64,000 nucleotides of DNA from Plantactinospora sp. KBS50 (GCF_002285795.1 NZ_CP022961.1:5088001-5152000), one strand, 5' to 3'; counted from the first letter of the stretch, positions 53,978 to 62,345 are shown. The notes: a model not told the origin generated them from the letters alone. Made by a program: numbers and translations.

Positions 53978-54607
53978 TCAGGTTGCCGGCGGCGCGGGTC
54001 GCTGGTCGAGCGGGCCGACGTTGTGCCCGCGCAGCTGCCAGCCCCGGGTGGCGTCGTGGCGCACCTCGGTCCAGTGGCAGTTCTGCAGCGAGCCGAGCGA
54101 CCGGAGCACCGCCGGTCCCCAGCCGAGGATCTGGCCGCAGCCCTGCCGCGCCGCGCCGCCGTGGGTGGCCAGTACGACCGTGCCCCCCGGCACGTCGTCG
54201 GCGGCGTCCTGCACCGCGGCACCGACCCGCTTGCTCAGGTCGTCGAGGGCCTCCACCCCGCAGCCGGGGTCCGGGTCGCCGGAGCGCCAGGCCGCGTACT
54301 CGGTCGGATGCCGCTCGGCGGCCTCGGTCAGCAGCAGTCCCTGCCACCGGCCGAAGTGCCGTTCCCGCAGCCGGGCGTCGGCGTGCACCGGGAGGCCGGT
54401 GAGCGCGGCGAGCGCGGCGGCGGTCTCCCAGGCCCGGCTCAGGTCGCTGGCCACGATGCGGTCGGGGCGCAGCGCGGCCAGCCAGGTGGCCGCCGTGGCG
54501 GCCTGTTCCCGGCCCAGGTCGTTGAGGGGGACGTCGGTCTGCCCCTGTACGCGGTTGCCGTTGTTCCAGTCGGTGTTGCCGTGCCGCCAGAGGATCAGCC
54601 GGGTCAT
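53978..54607 (-). CDS. Histidine phosphatase (phosphoglycerate mutase-like)
   Basis: A 209-residue member of the histidine phosphatase branch. The catalytic RHG motif is Arg8-His9-Gly10 (LILWRHGNTDWN); a second Arg (ASDLSRAWETA), Glu (ERHFGRWQG) and His (VLATHGGAARQG) complete the site. In actinobacteria the gene after rsfS often encodes a glucosyl-3-phosphoglycerate or similar phosphatase, so this role is possible but unproven. Start ATG 54607 overlaps the rsfS stop (ATGA), implying coupled translation. Confidence 0.9.
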   Translation of the reverse strand: MTRLILWRHGNTDWNNGNRVQGQTDVPLNDLGREQAATAATWLAALRPDRIVASDLSRAWETAAALAALTGLPVHADARLRERHFGRWQGLLLTEAAERHPTEYAAWRSGDPDPGCGVEALDDLSKRVGAAVQDAADDVPGGTVVLATHGGAARQGCGQILGWGPAVLRSLGSLQNCHWTEVRHDATRGWQLRGHNVGPLDQRPAPPAT

Positions 54608-55011
54608 TCGGCCAGGACCGCCGGCCCCGCCTCGGCGTCGACGAGGTCGCGGTCGACGAACGGGATGGTCGGGCAGTCCTTCCACAGCCGGTCGAGCGCG
54701 TAGAACTCGCGCTCCTCGGTGTGCTGGATGTGGATCACCACGTCGACGTAGTCGAGCAGCACCCACCGGCCCGCCCGCTCGCCCTCGCGCTGGACCGGCT
54801 TGGCCTTCTCGGGAAGGTTGACCAGGGCCTCCTCGATGGCGTCCACGATCGCGGCGACCTGCCGCTCGTTGGGCGCGGAGGCGATCATGAAGGCATCGGT
54901 GATGGCCAGCCGGTCGCCCACGTCGATGATGACGATGTCCTGGGCCTTCTTGTCGGCGGCGGCCTGCGCGGCCGCCATGGCCAGCTCGTGGGCGCGCTCG
55001 GGAACTGCCAC
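54604..55011 (-). CDS. rsfS: Ribosomal silencing factor RsfS
   Basis: A 135-residue RsfS/YbeB/iojap protein, which binds L14 on the 50S subunit and blocks subunit joining when nutrients are scarce. The core motif is DIVIIDVGDRLAITDAFMIASAPNERQVAAIVDAIEEAL, then GRWVLLDYVDVVIHIQHTEEREFYALDRLW. I chose GTG 55011 (MAVPERAHELA) because AAGGAG is too close to the preceding ATG at 55014, though either is possible. It lies in the conserved nadD-rsfS-phosphatase string, about 100 bp after nadD. Confidence 0.95.
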   Translation of the reverse strand: MAVPERAHELAMAAAQAAADKKAQDIVIIDVGDRLAITDAFMIASAPNERQVAAIVDAIEEALVNLPEKAKPVQREGERAGRWVLLDYVDVVIHIQHTEEREFYALDRLWKDCPTIPFVDRDLVDAEAGPAVLAE

Positions 55012-55108
55012 CATTCTCCTTCGATCTGACGTACGAGTGGCTTCAAGCCTCTCACACGACGGCGCCCGATGCCCTCCCAGTTTCTTCCGGTTATCGCCTT
55101 CGTGGGCG

Positions 55109-55708
55109 CTATGACCGCCGATACAGCCGCCGTTTGGCGATGTACTGCACCACACCCTCCGGCACCAGGTACCAGATCGGCTTGCCGGCGGCGACCCGGT
55201 CGCGGCAGTCGGTCGAGGAGATGGCCATGGCCGGCACCTGGACGAGGCTGACCGCGTCCGCCGGCAGGTGCGCGGCGGACAGTTCGAAGCCGGGCCGGGT
55301 CACCCCGATGAAGTGCGCCAGCTCGAACATCCGCTCGGCGTCCTTCCACGAGAGGATCTTCTCCAGCGCGTCCGCCCCGGTGATGAAGAACAACTGCGCC
55401 TTGCGGCCGTACTCGGCGCGGATGTCGCGCAGCGTGTCGACCGTGTAGGTGGGTCCGTCCCGGTCGATGTCCGCCCGGCTGACCTGGAAGCCCGGGTTGG
55501 AGGCGGTGGCGATGACGGTCATCAGGTAGCGGTCCTCGGCCGGGGTCACCGATTCGTCCGACTTCTGCCAGGGCTGGCCGGTGGGCACGAAGACCACCTC
55601 GTCCAGCCCGAACCGGTCGGCCACCTCGCTCGCCGCCACCAGGTGCCCGTTGTGGATGGGGTCGAAGGTGCCGCCCATGATCCCGACCCGCCGGATGTCC
55701 TCCTCCAC
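55109..55708 (-). CDS. nadD: Nicotinate-nucleotide adenylyltransferase
   Basis: A 199-residue nucleotidyltransferase that makes deamido-NAD from nicotinate mononucleotide and ATP. Motifs: [15 protein letters not shown] (ATP site), [30 protein letters not shown] and the C-terminal [13 protein letters not shown]. Family proteins usually have ISST-x-IR at the end; here the IR is CR. The GTG at 55708 ([13 protein letters not shown]) follows AAGGA with almost no spacing, so the start may be inefficient, or it may lie slightly elsewhere. A 28-bp tandem repeat begins 15 bp upstream. Confidence 0.93.
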   Translation of the reverse strand: MEEDIRRVGIMGGTFDPIHNGHLVAASEVADRFGLDEVVFVPTGQPWQKSDESVTPAEDRYLMTVIATASNPGFQVSRADIDRDGPTYTVDTLRDIRAEYGRKAQLFFITGADALEKILSWKDAERMFELAHFIGVTRPGFELSAAHLPADAVSLVQVPAMAISSTDCRDRVAAGKPIWYLVPEGVVQYIAKRRLYRRS

Positions 55709-55722
55709 TCCTTGATCGTAGG

Positions 55723-55895
55723 CCGGCGACGCCATCGCCGGGCCGGCGGCCGGCGACGCCAGCCCCAGGGCCGGCAGCCGGCGACGCCAACCCCAGGGCC
55801 GGCAGCCGGCGACGCCAACCCCAGGGCCGGCGGCCGGCGACGCCAACCCCGGCGACGCCAACCCCAGGGCCGGCGGCCGGCGACGCCAGCCCCGG
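55723..55895. repeat. 28-bp tandem repeat between pepN and nadD
   Basis: Seven partial or full copies of a 28-bp unit (beginning CCGGCGACGCC) start at 55723, 55750, 55778, 55806, 55834, 55849 and 55877; one copy is truncated to 15 bp. The array fills the whole gap between the pepN stop (55898) and nadD start (55708). The period is not a multiple of three and no gene is encoded. Confidence 0.88.
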
Positions 55896-55897
55896 GG

Positions 55898-58537
55898 TCA
55901 GCGCGCGGCGAGCGCCCGGCGCAGGTCGTCGTCGGCGTCCAGCACCGCCCGCCGGACCCCCGGCGGCAGGTCCGCCCCGGCCAGCAGGTCCGCGGCCAGC
56001 TCCCGGGTCCGCGGCGCCACGGCGTACCGGGGAAACAGGCTGTGCGCGATCGTCTCGGCCGCCCACGGGGTACGGCAGGAGGCCATCGCCGGCAGCTCGG
56101 CGAAGTACCGCTCGACGTATCCGCTGGTCAGCTCGACCTGTTCGGGATGCCAGAAGCCGGTGGCGGTGGCCGTCAGCGCCCGCATCGACGCCGCGGTGTC
56201 GGCCACGACCAGCCGCCAGGCGCGTTCCTTGGCCGCCTCGTCGGGCAGCGCGGCCCGGCAGTACGCCGCCCGCTGCTCGCCGGCGGCGGTCCGGTCCCGG
56301 GCCGACTCGGCCGCGATCCGCGTCTCGTCGGCCGCGCCCAGCACCACCAGCCGCTCCAGCAGGGCCCAGCGCAGGTCGGCGTCCAGGACCAGCCCTTCGG
56401 GCAGGCCGTCGCCGGCCAGCCAGCCGTGCAGCAGGCCACTGTCGGCCGTCGCCCAGATCAGCCCGTGCACGGCGGCCAGCAGCGTGGACCCGCCGGTCCC
56501 GACCGCACCGTCAAGCCCACCGGCACCGCCGGTCCCACCGGCACCGCCGCCGGCCGGGGCGAGGACCGCGGTCCAGGCCGCCGCCACGGTGTCCAGCGCG
56601 CGCCGCCGGGCCGGCGGGTCCAGGTAGCGGTCGAACAGCGGGCGGGCCAGCTGGAACACCTCCTCCACCAGCACCACCTCGGTCTCGCCGGGCAGCGTCA
56701 CCGACAGCAGCGGCACCAGATCGGTCACCGGCCGCTCGGCGTCGCGCACCGCGTCCATCACGGCGGACCAGACCAGCGCCCGGGCCAACGGGTCGGCCAG
56801 GGTGGGCAGCACCTGCGGTACGGCCGCCGCCGAGGCCGCGTCGAGGCGGACCTTCGCGAAGGTCAGGTCGCCGTCGTTGGGCAGCAGCAACCGGGCCACC
56901 GGCTCGCCGGCCAGCGCGGCGACCACGGTACGACCGCCCGGCGCGGCCGGATCGAGGTCGACCTCCACCCGCCGGCGCAGCCGGGTCGCCCCGGGCACCG
57001 GATCGGGACGCTCGGCCGGGTCGTGCGCGACCGGGCCGTCCTGCTCGACCGGGTCGTAGAGGCCCAGCGCGATCCGGTGCGGGCGGAGCACCGGCTGGTC
57101 GGCCGGGGCGGTCTGCACCACGGCGACCTCGGCGTACCGGCCGTCGGGCGTCGGCGTGGCCTCGACGCGCAGCGTGTTGACCCCGGCCCGGCGCAGCCAC
57201 GGCTCCGCCCAGGCGCCGAGGTCCCGCCCGTCGTCGGCCGGATCCACCGGCCCACCGGCACCGGTCGCCCGGTCGAGCGAGCCGAGCAGGTCCGCCAGGG
57301 TCGCGTTGCCGAACCGGTGGGCCGCGAAGTGCGCCCGCAGGCCGGCCAGGAACGCCTCGTCGCCCACCCACGCGACGAGCTGCCGCAGCACCGAGGCGCC
57401 CTTGGCGTACGAGATGCCGTCGAAGTTGACAAGCGCCTGCGCGGTGTCGGCGACGTCGGCCGGTGCGACCGGATGGGTGGACGGGCGCTGGTCGGCGGCG
57501 TACCCCCAGTTTTTCCGCCGCATGGCGAACTTCGCCCAGGCCCGGTCGAAGCGGGTGGCCTCGGCGGTGACCCGGGTGCCCAGGTACTCGGCGAACGACT
57601 CGTTCAGCCACAGGTCGTCCCACCAGCGCATGGTGACCAGGTCGCCGAACCACATGTGCGCCATCTCGTGCGAGATCGTGGTGGCCCGCTGCTCGCGGTC
57701 GCTGTCCGTGACCGCCGACCGGAAGACGTAGTCGTCCCGGATGGTCACCAGGCCCGGATTCTCCATCGCGCCCTCGTTGAACTCCGGCACGAACGCCTGG
57801 TCGTACTTGCCGAACGGGTAGCGCACCCCGAACAGCCGGTGGAACTCGTCGAGGCACTGCCGGGTGACCGTGAAGATCTCCTCGGCGTCCGCGTCGAGGT
57901 GCTCGGCCAGCGACCGCCGGCAGTACAGCGCCAGCGGCACGCCGTCGTGCTCGTCGCGCCGTACGTGGTAGGAACCGGCGATCAGCGAGACGAAATAGGT
58001 GGCCAGCGGCTCGGTCCGGGCGAACTCCCAGCGGCCCGGGCCGGGTCGGGCCGCGACCGCGCCGTTCGCGGCGACCAGCCAGTCCGGCGGCGCGGCGACC
58101 CGCAGCGTCACCGGCGCCTTGAGGTCGGGCTGGTCGAAGGCCGCGAAGATCCGTTGCGCGTCGTCCAGAAAGGACGTGGCGTACAGGTACGTGGCGCCGT
58201 CCGCCGGGTCGAGCACCCGGTGCAGCCCCTGCCCCGTGTTGGTGTACGCCATCACGGCGCCCACGGTGAGCGTGTTCCGCTCGGCCAGCCCGGTCAGCGG
58301 GTACCGGTTTCCGGCCAGCGCCGCCGGATCCAGCTCGACGCCGTTGAGCCGTACCCCTTGCAGTTCGACGGGCTTGACCTCGACGAACGTCTCGGCACCG
58401 GCGGAGGCCCGGAACTGGATCGTGACCACCGAGGCGAAGGTATCGCCCGCCGCGGTCAAATCCAGGTCGATCTCGTACGACTCCACGGACAGTGTCGCGG
58501 CGCGCTGGGCTGCTTCGACGCGGGTGAGGCTCGGCAT
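55898..58537 (-). CDS. pepN: Aminopeptidase N (M1 family)
   Basis: An 879-residue M1 zinc aminopeptidase. GAMEN exopeptidase motif at 256-260; zinc site His290-Glu291-x2-His294 (HEMAHMWFGD) with Glu313 (WLNESFAEY). The C-terminal ERAP1-like domain covers about 540-870 and includes a Gly-rich insertion (APAGGGAGGTGGAGG). It removes N-terminal residues from peptides in the cytoplasm. Start ATG 58537 (MPSLTRVEAAQRAATLSV) is the conserved opening. It is divergent from the DUF397 gene, and a 28-bp repeat array follows its stop. Confidence 0.96.
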   Translation of the reverse strand: MPSLTRVEAAQRAATLSVESYEIDLDLTAAGDTFASVVTIQFRASAGAETFVEVKPVELQGVRLNGVELDPAALAGNRYPLTGLAERNTLTVGAVMAYTNTGQGLHRVLDPADGATYLYATSFLDDAQRIFAAFDQPDLKAPVTLRVAAPPDWLVAANGAVAARPGPGRWEFARTEPLATYFVSLIAGSYHVRRDEHDGVPLALYCRRSLAEHLDADAEEIFTVTRQCLDEFHRLFGVRYPFGKYDQAFVPEFNEGAMENPGLVTIRDDYVFRSAVTDSDREQRATTISHEMAHMWFGDLVTMRWWDDLWLNESFAEYLGTRVTAEATRFDRAWAKFAMRRKNWGYAADQRPSTHPVAPADVADTAQALVNFDGISYAKGASVLRQLVAWVGDEAFLAGLRAHFAAHRFGNATLADLLGSLDRATGAGGPVDPADDGRDLGAWAEPWLRRAGVNTLRVEATPTPDGRYAEVAVVQTAPADQPVLRPHRIALGLYDPVEQDGPVAHDPAERPDPVPGATRLRRRVEVDLDPAAPGGRTVVAALAGEPVARLLLPNDGDLTFAKVRLDAASAAAVPQVLPTLADPLARALVWSAVMDAVRDAERPVTDLVPLLSVTLPGETEVVLVEEVFQLARPLFDRYLDPPARRRALDTVAAAWTAVLAPAGGGAGGTGGAGGLDGAVGTGGSTLLAAVHGLIWATADSGLLHGWLAGDGLPEGLVLDADLRWALLERLVVLGAADETRIAAESARDRTAAGEQRAAYCRAALPDEAAKERAWRLVVADTAASMRALTATATGFWHPEQVELTSGYVERYFAELPAMASCRTPWAAETIAHSLFPRYAVAPRTRELAADLLAGADLPPGVRRAVLDADDDLRRALAAR

Positions 58538-58603
58538 CCGCCTATCCTGCACGATGGAGACCCGGTTCCCGCCCACGGAACCGACCGCGTGATGGAGGCC
58601 CCA

Positions 58604-58822
58604 ATGCCGCAGCACCCCAAGGGCGATTTCGACCTGTCCCGCGCCGTCTGGCAGCGCGCCGACGGCGACCCGGCGGAGGAGGCCGTCGAGGTGGCCTTCG
58701 TCGACGACCTGATCGGCATGCGGAACTCGGCCGACCCGGACGGGCCGGTGCTGGTCTTCACCCAGGCGGAGTGGGACGCGTTCGTGGCGGGCGCCCAGGA
58801 CGGCGAGTTCGACCTCGAATGA
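58604..58822 (+). CDS. DUF397-family small protein
   Basis: A 72-residue protein with the DUF397 core VEVAFVDDLIGMRNSADPDGPVLVFTQAEWDAFVAGAQDGEFD. DUF397 proteins are small actinomycete proteins often paired with helix-turn-helix XRE regulators (BldB/WhiJ-like systems); no such regulator is adjacent here, so it is a solitary copy. Start ATG 58604 has GGAGG 5 nt upstream. A 12-codon open frame (58554-58592) ends just before it and could couple translation. The trpS leader begins 18 bp after the stop. Confidence 0.88.
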   Translation: MPQHPKGDFDLSRAVWQRADGDPAEEAVEVAFVDDLIGMRNSADPDGPVLVFTQAEWDAFVAGAQDGEFDLE

Positions 58823-58839
58823 CCGGCCGCCCGCACTGC

Positions 58840-58845
58840 TATCGT
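58840..58845 (+). promoter_or_regulatory. -10 box of trpS leader
   Basis: TATCGT lies 6 nt before the GTG of the leader peptide (58852), so transcription probably starts at that codon and the leader is translated without an RBS. Confidence 0.6.
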
Positions 58846-58851
58846 GGTGGC

Positions 58852-58890
58852 GTGCGGATGACCAGCACCGGCCTGTGGCGGGCGCCCTGA
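58852..58890 (+). CDS. trpS leader peptide
   Basis: A 12-codon open frame, MRMTSTGLWRAP, with a single Trp codon TGG at 58876-58878 and stop TGA at 58888-58890. It starts with GTG 6 nt after a TATCGT box and so is probably read from a leaderless message. Its Trp codon overlaps the first strand of the 1:2 stem and its stop abuts strand 2 of the attenuator, the arrangement required for ribosome-mediated control. Scarce charged tRNA-Trp would stall the ribosome at TGG. Confidence 0.88.
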   Translation: MRMTSTGLWRAP

Positions 58891-58956
58891 CGGGCGGCCC
58901 CGCGCATTCCGCACACCCGATACCCCAGACGGCCGCCCGACGCACCGGGCGGCCGT
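58878..58956 (+). promoter_or_regulatory. Tryptophan attenuator of trpS
   Basis: Three mutually exclusive stems. 1:2 pairs GCGGG-c-GCCC (58878-58887) with GGGC (58892-58895) and CCCGC (58899-58903). 2:3 (antiterminator) pairs CGGGCGGCC (58891-58899) perfectly with GGCCGCCCG (58931-58939). 3:4 (terminator) pairs ACGGCCGCCC (58929-58938) with GGGCGGCCGT (58947-58956), followed by TTCG. A ribosome stalled at the Trp codon masks strand 1 and allows 2:3; one that reaches the stop masks strand 2 and lets the terminator form. Confidence 0.9.
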
Positions 58957-59011
58957 TTCGCGTACCGCGTCCGCCCGGTGCCGGCGGCCCCGGACACCAC
59001 CGGAGCCCGCG

Positions 59012-60019
59012 ATGACCGCACCCGCCCTCGACGCCCGTTCCCGGCTGCGCCGGATCACCGGCCTGACCCCGAGCGGCCACCTGCACGTCGGCAACCTGCT
59101 CGGCGCGATGGCGCCCATCGCCGCCGGCCAGTACGACCACGACACCGTGGTCTTCCTGGCCGATCTGCACGCCATGACCGTGCGGCACGACCCGGCGCGG
59201 GTCCGGGCGAACACCCTGGAACAGGCGACGCTGCTGCTCGCCGCCGGGGTGGACCCGGAGGTCACGCTGCTCTATCCGCAGTCCCAGGTGCCGGCACACA
59301 CCGAACTGCACTACCTGCTGGAGTGCGTGACCGGGGTGGGCGAGGCCCAACGCATGATCCAGTACCGGGAGAAGTCGGCCCGGCAGCGGCAGGTGCGGCT
59401 CAGCCTGCTCACCTACCCGGTGCTGATGGCCGCGGACATCCTGCTGCACCGCATCCGCGAGGTACCGGTCGGCGACGACCAGGACCAGCACGTCGAGCTG
59501 GCCCGGGACCTCGCGATCCGGTTCAACCAGCGGTACGGCGACACCTTCCCGGTGCCGGTGGCGGTGCACCCGAGCGCCGCGGCCCGGGTGATGGACCTCG
59601 CCGACCCGACGTCGAAGATGAGCAAGTCGGCCGGCTCGGGCGCGGGCACGCTGTTCCTGCTCGACCCGCCGGACGTGCTGCGCCGCAAGGTGCTGCGGGC
59701 GGTCACCGACTCGGGGACCACTGTGGCGTACGACCCGGTGCACCGGCCGGGGGTGGCGAACCTGCTGGAGATCCTCGCGGCCTGCGCGGGCCGGTCCCCC
59801 GCCGACCTGGCCACGGAGTTCGACTCGTACGGGCGGCTCAAGGCCGCCGTGGTGGACGCCGTGCTGGCCCGGGTGACGCCTATCCAGGCCAGGTACGCCG
59901 AGCTGAGCCGCGACCCCGCCCACGTGCACGGCCTGCTGCGGGCGGGAGCCGAACGGGCGCGGGCGGCCACCGCGGACACGGTCCGGGCGGCCCGGGCGGC
60001 GATCGGCCTGCTCGACTGA
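59012..60019 (+). CDS. trpS: Tryptophanyl-tRNA synthetase
   Basis: A 335-residue class Ic synthetase that charges tRNA-Trp. HIGH-type motif TPSGHLHVGN (19-28), KMSKS at 202-206, and VGDDQDQHVELARD. Residues Asp51-Leu-His53 align with the Trp-site Asp-Gln-His of Bacillus TrpRS, so Gln is replaced by Leu. Expression is set by the attenuator upstream. In Streptomyces coelicolor it is the auxiliary, indolmycin-resistant TrpRS gene that is controlled this way, which makes this gene a candidate for that class; whether a second trpS exists is not visible. The ATG has GGAG 6 nt upstream. Confidence 0.95.
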   Translation: MTAPALDARSRLRRITGLTPSGHLHVGNLLGAMAPIAAGQYDHDTVVFLADLHAMTVRHDPARVRANTLEQATLLLAAGVDPEVTLLYPQSQVPAHTELHYLLECVTGVGEAQRMIQYREKSARQRQVRLSLLTYPVLMAADILLHRIREVPVGDDQDQHVELARDLAIRFNQRYGDTFPVPVAVHPSAAARVMDLADPTSKMSKSAGSGAGTLFLLDPPDVLRRKVLRAVTDSGTTVAYDPVHRPGVANLLEILAACAGRSPADLATEFDSYGRLKAAVVDAVLARVTPIQARYAELSRDPAHVHGLLRAGAERARAATADTVRAARAAIGLLD

Positions 60020-60118
60020 GCGGACCGCCGGAGCGCGGGACGGTTTTGAGTCCGGACCGCGCCCGGGTCTATCGTCCAGATCGAGCGTGCGCTGCGAGCC
60101 GACGACGAGGAGCGACCC

Positions 60119-61768
60119 ATGAGCGAAGCGGCCGAGCGGGCGGACCGGAAGCCGCACAGCCCCTGGCTGGTGCTCTCCGTGCTCTGCCTCGGCTTCTTCA
60201 TGATCCTGCTGGACACGACGATCGTGAACATCGCGATCCCGGACATGAGCACCAGCCTGTCCGCATCCCTGGACCAGATCCTCTGGGTGCTCAACTCCTA
60301 CGTGCTGGTCTACGCCGTACTGCTGATCACTGCCGGCCGGCTCGGCGACCTGTACGGGCCGAAGCGGCTGTTCATCCTGGGTCTGATCGTCTTCACCGTC
60401 GCCTCGGCGGTGTGCGGCTTCGCCCGCAACCCCGAGCAGCTCATCATCGCCCGGGTGGTGCAGGGGGTCGGCGGCGCGCTGCTCACCCCGCAGACCCTGT
60501 CCGTGATCACCATGATCTTCCCGGCGGAGAAGCGGGGCGCCGCGTTCGGCCTGTGGGGCGCCGTCGCGGGCGTGGCCACGGTCGCCGGGCCGACCCTCGG
60601 CGGTTACCTGGTCACGGACTGGGGCTGGGAGTACATCTTCTTCGTCAACCTGCCGATCGGCATCATCGCCGTGGTGCTGGCCGCGATCGTGATGCCGGAC
60701 ATCAAGCTCAACCGCCGGCACCGGCTGGACTGGACCGGAACGGCGCTGGCCACCGTGGGACTCTTCCTGGTCACGTACGGGTTGATCGAGGGCGAGCCGC
60801 ACGACTGGGGCCGGGTGTGGGGACCGGTCACCATCTTCGAGGTGATCGCCGCCGGCGTCGTGGTGCTGGCCGTCTTCATGTTCCAGCAGTACGCCGGCCG
60901 GGACCGCGAACCGCTGGTGCCGTTCGCGATCTTCGCGGACCGCAACTACTCGCTGATGAACGTCGTGAGCGCGGCCATCGCGTTCGGCATGCTCGGCCTG
61001 TTCCTGCCGCTGGTGATCTATCTCCAGTCGGTGCTCGGACTGACCGCGTTGCAGGCCGGTCTCACCACCGCGCCGATGTCGCTGATCTCGATGTGCGTCG
61101 CCCCGCTCGCCGGCCGGCTCGCCGACCGCACCGGCGGCAAGTGGGTCCTGTTCCTCGGGCTCAGCCTCTGGTCGGTCGGCATGGGGCTGGTGGTCTGGCT
61201 GGCCCACGCCGACTCCGGGCGCTGGCACGTGCTGCCCGGCATCATCGTGGCCGGCTTCGGCCTGGGCCTGACCTTCGCGCCGTTGCAGACCATCGCCATG
61301 CGCAACGTGGCACCGCAGATGGCCGGCGCCGCCTCCGGGTTCATCAACACGGCCCGGCAGCTCGGCGCGGTGATCGGCTCGGCCGCGGTCGGTGCCCTGC
61401 TCCAGGTGCAGCTCGCCGACCAGTTGCGCAGCACCGCCCGGGCGAACGCCGGGGCGCTGCCGCCGCAGTTCCGCGACCAGTTCGTCGACGGCTTCAGCAA
61501 CGCCAGCGGCGGCAACCTGGAGATCGGCGCCGGCCAGTCCGGCGTGGAGCTGCCGCCGGACCTGCCGGAGCAGGCCCGGCAGGTGATCGGCGAGGTGGCC
61601 GCCCACACGTTCCGCCAGGCGTTCACCACGGCCATGCGGCACAGCCTGGTGCTGCCGCTGGCCGTCCTCGCCCTGGCCGCACTCTGCTGCGTGTTCGTCG
61701 CCCGCCGCTCCACCGGGGCGACCGAGTCGGCGCCGCCGACCCCCGAGCCGGTGGACGCGCACGTCTGA
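60119..61768 (+). CDS. MFS efflux transporter, DHA2 (EmrB/QacA) family
   Basis: A 549-residue drug:H+ antiporter with about 14 membrane helices. Helix 1 carries ILLDTTIVNIAIPDM, and RLGDLYGPKRLFILGL is motif A. An extracytoplasmic insertion (about 440-500) precedes the last helix. Family members export toxic small molecules. The ATG has GAGGAG 6 nt upstream. It lies 99 nt after trpS; a TATCGT box at about 60070 may give it its own promoter, but read-through from trpS is possible. Substrate unknown. No regulator is adjacent. Confidence 0.93.
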   Translation: MSEAAERADRKPHSPWLVLSVLCLGFFMILLDTTIVNIAIPDMSTSLSASLDQILWVLNSYVLVYAVLLITAGRLGDLYGPKRLFILGLIVFTVASAVCGFARNPEQLIIARVVQGVGGALLTPQTLSVITMIFPAEKRGAAFGLWGAVAGVATVAGPTLGGYLVTDWGWEYIFFVNLPIGIIAVVLAAIVMPDIKLNRRHRLDWTGTALATVGLFLVTYGLIEGEPHDWGRVWGPVTIFEVIAAGVVVLAVFMFQQYAGRDREPLVPFAIFADRNYSLMNVVSAAIAFGMLGLFLPLVIYLQSVLGLTALQAGLTTAPMSLISMCVAPLAGRLADRTGGKWVLFLGLSLWSVGMGLVVWLAHADSGRWHVLPGIIVAGFGLGLTFAPLQTIAMRNVAPQMAGAASGFINTARQLGAVIGSAAVGALLQVQLADQLRSTARANAGALPPQFRDQFVDGFSNASGGNLEIGAGQSGVELPPDLPEQARQVIGEVAAHTFRQAFTTAMRHSLVLPLAVLALAALCCVFVARRSTGATESAPPTPEPVDAHV

Positions 61769-61780
61769 GCGGCGAAGCCC

Positions 61781-61885
61781 GGCCGGCCGGGCAACCGCGC
61801 CCTGGGCCGGGACGCGGCCGGCCGGGGAACCGCGCCCTGGGCCGGGACGCGGCCGGCCGGAGAACCGCGGCCTAGGCCGGGACGG
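61781..61885. repeat. 35-bp tandem repeat overlapping GNAT stop codon
   Basis: Three copies of a 35-bp unit (each beginning GGCCGGCCGG) at 61781-61815, 61816-61850 and 61851-61885. The third, slightly diverged copy contains the stop codon and last codons of the GNAT gene. The array fills the gap between two convergent genes. Confidence 0.88.
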
Positions 61886-62345
61886 GCAGCCGCTTGCGGA
61901 AGCAGACGCTGTACGGGTTGCTGACGTACTCGCCGTAGACGGGTATCCGGGCGTACCCGGCCGAGCTGTAGAGCCCGATCGCGGCCGGCAGGTAGGTGGC
62001 GGTCTCCAGCCGTACCTCGGTGTGGCCGTGCCAGAGCGCCAGCTCCTCCAGGGCGGTCAGCAGCTGCCGGGCCAGGCCCTGACCGCGGAAGGCCGGCCGG
62101 ACGTACATCCGCTTGATCTCCGCGGTGCGGGCGTCGAGCGCCTGGATCGCCCCGCAGGTCACCGCCAGCCCGTTGTGCAGTCCGACCAGGAACCGGATGT
62201 TCGGGTGGACGTCGAAGACCTGGCCGTCGAGCCCTCCGTCGGCGTCCCGCAACTCGCGTTGCTGGGCCGTCACCAGGGCCACCAGCGCCGGATCGGAGGC
62301 GGGCCGCGGCTCGATCAGCACACCTTTACGGTAGTGACCGGGCAT
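61872..62345 (-). CDS. GNAT-family N-acetyltransferase
   Basis: A 157-residue acetyl-CoA-dependent acetyltransferase. The CoA-binding motif A reads MYVRPAFRGQGLARQLLTALEELA; motif B is near RLETATYLPAAIGLYSSAGYARIP. Single-domain and cytoplasmic. Acceptor unknown; this type (PxxRGQGLA with a late Tyr) is common and often acts on small amines or protein N-termini. The ATG at 62345 has GGCGG close upstream; a GTG nine codons in is a possible alternative. Its last codons lie in a tandem repeat copy. Confidence 0.85.
   Translation of the reverse strand: MPGHYRKGVLIEPRPASDPALVALVTAQQRELRDADGGLDGQVFDVHPNIRFLVGLHNGLAVTCGAIQALDARTAEIKRMYVRPAFRGQGLARQLLTALEELALWHGHTEVRLETATYLPAAIGLYSSAGYARIPVYGEYVSNPYSVCFRKRLPVPA

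Noticed and set aside
58554-58592. 12-codon open frame ahead of the DUF397 gene
   Set aside because: It has a TATCCT box 5 nt upstream but no conserved content; too little evidence to call a gene.
55268-58822. A 1184-codon plus-strand open frame opposite nadD and pepN
   Set aside because: It is the antisense shadow of two well-conserved minus-strand genes; only its last 73 codons (the DUF397 gene) are real.
58978-61875. A 965-codon plus-strand frame over trpS and the MFS gene
   Set aside because: Out of frame with two unambiguous genes on the same strand; Arg/Pro/Gly-rich shadow typical of high GC.
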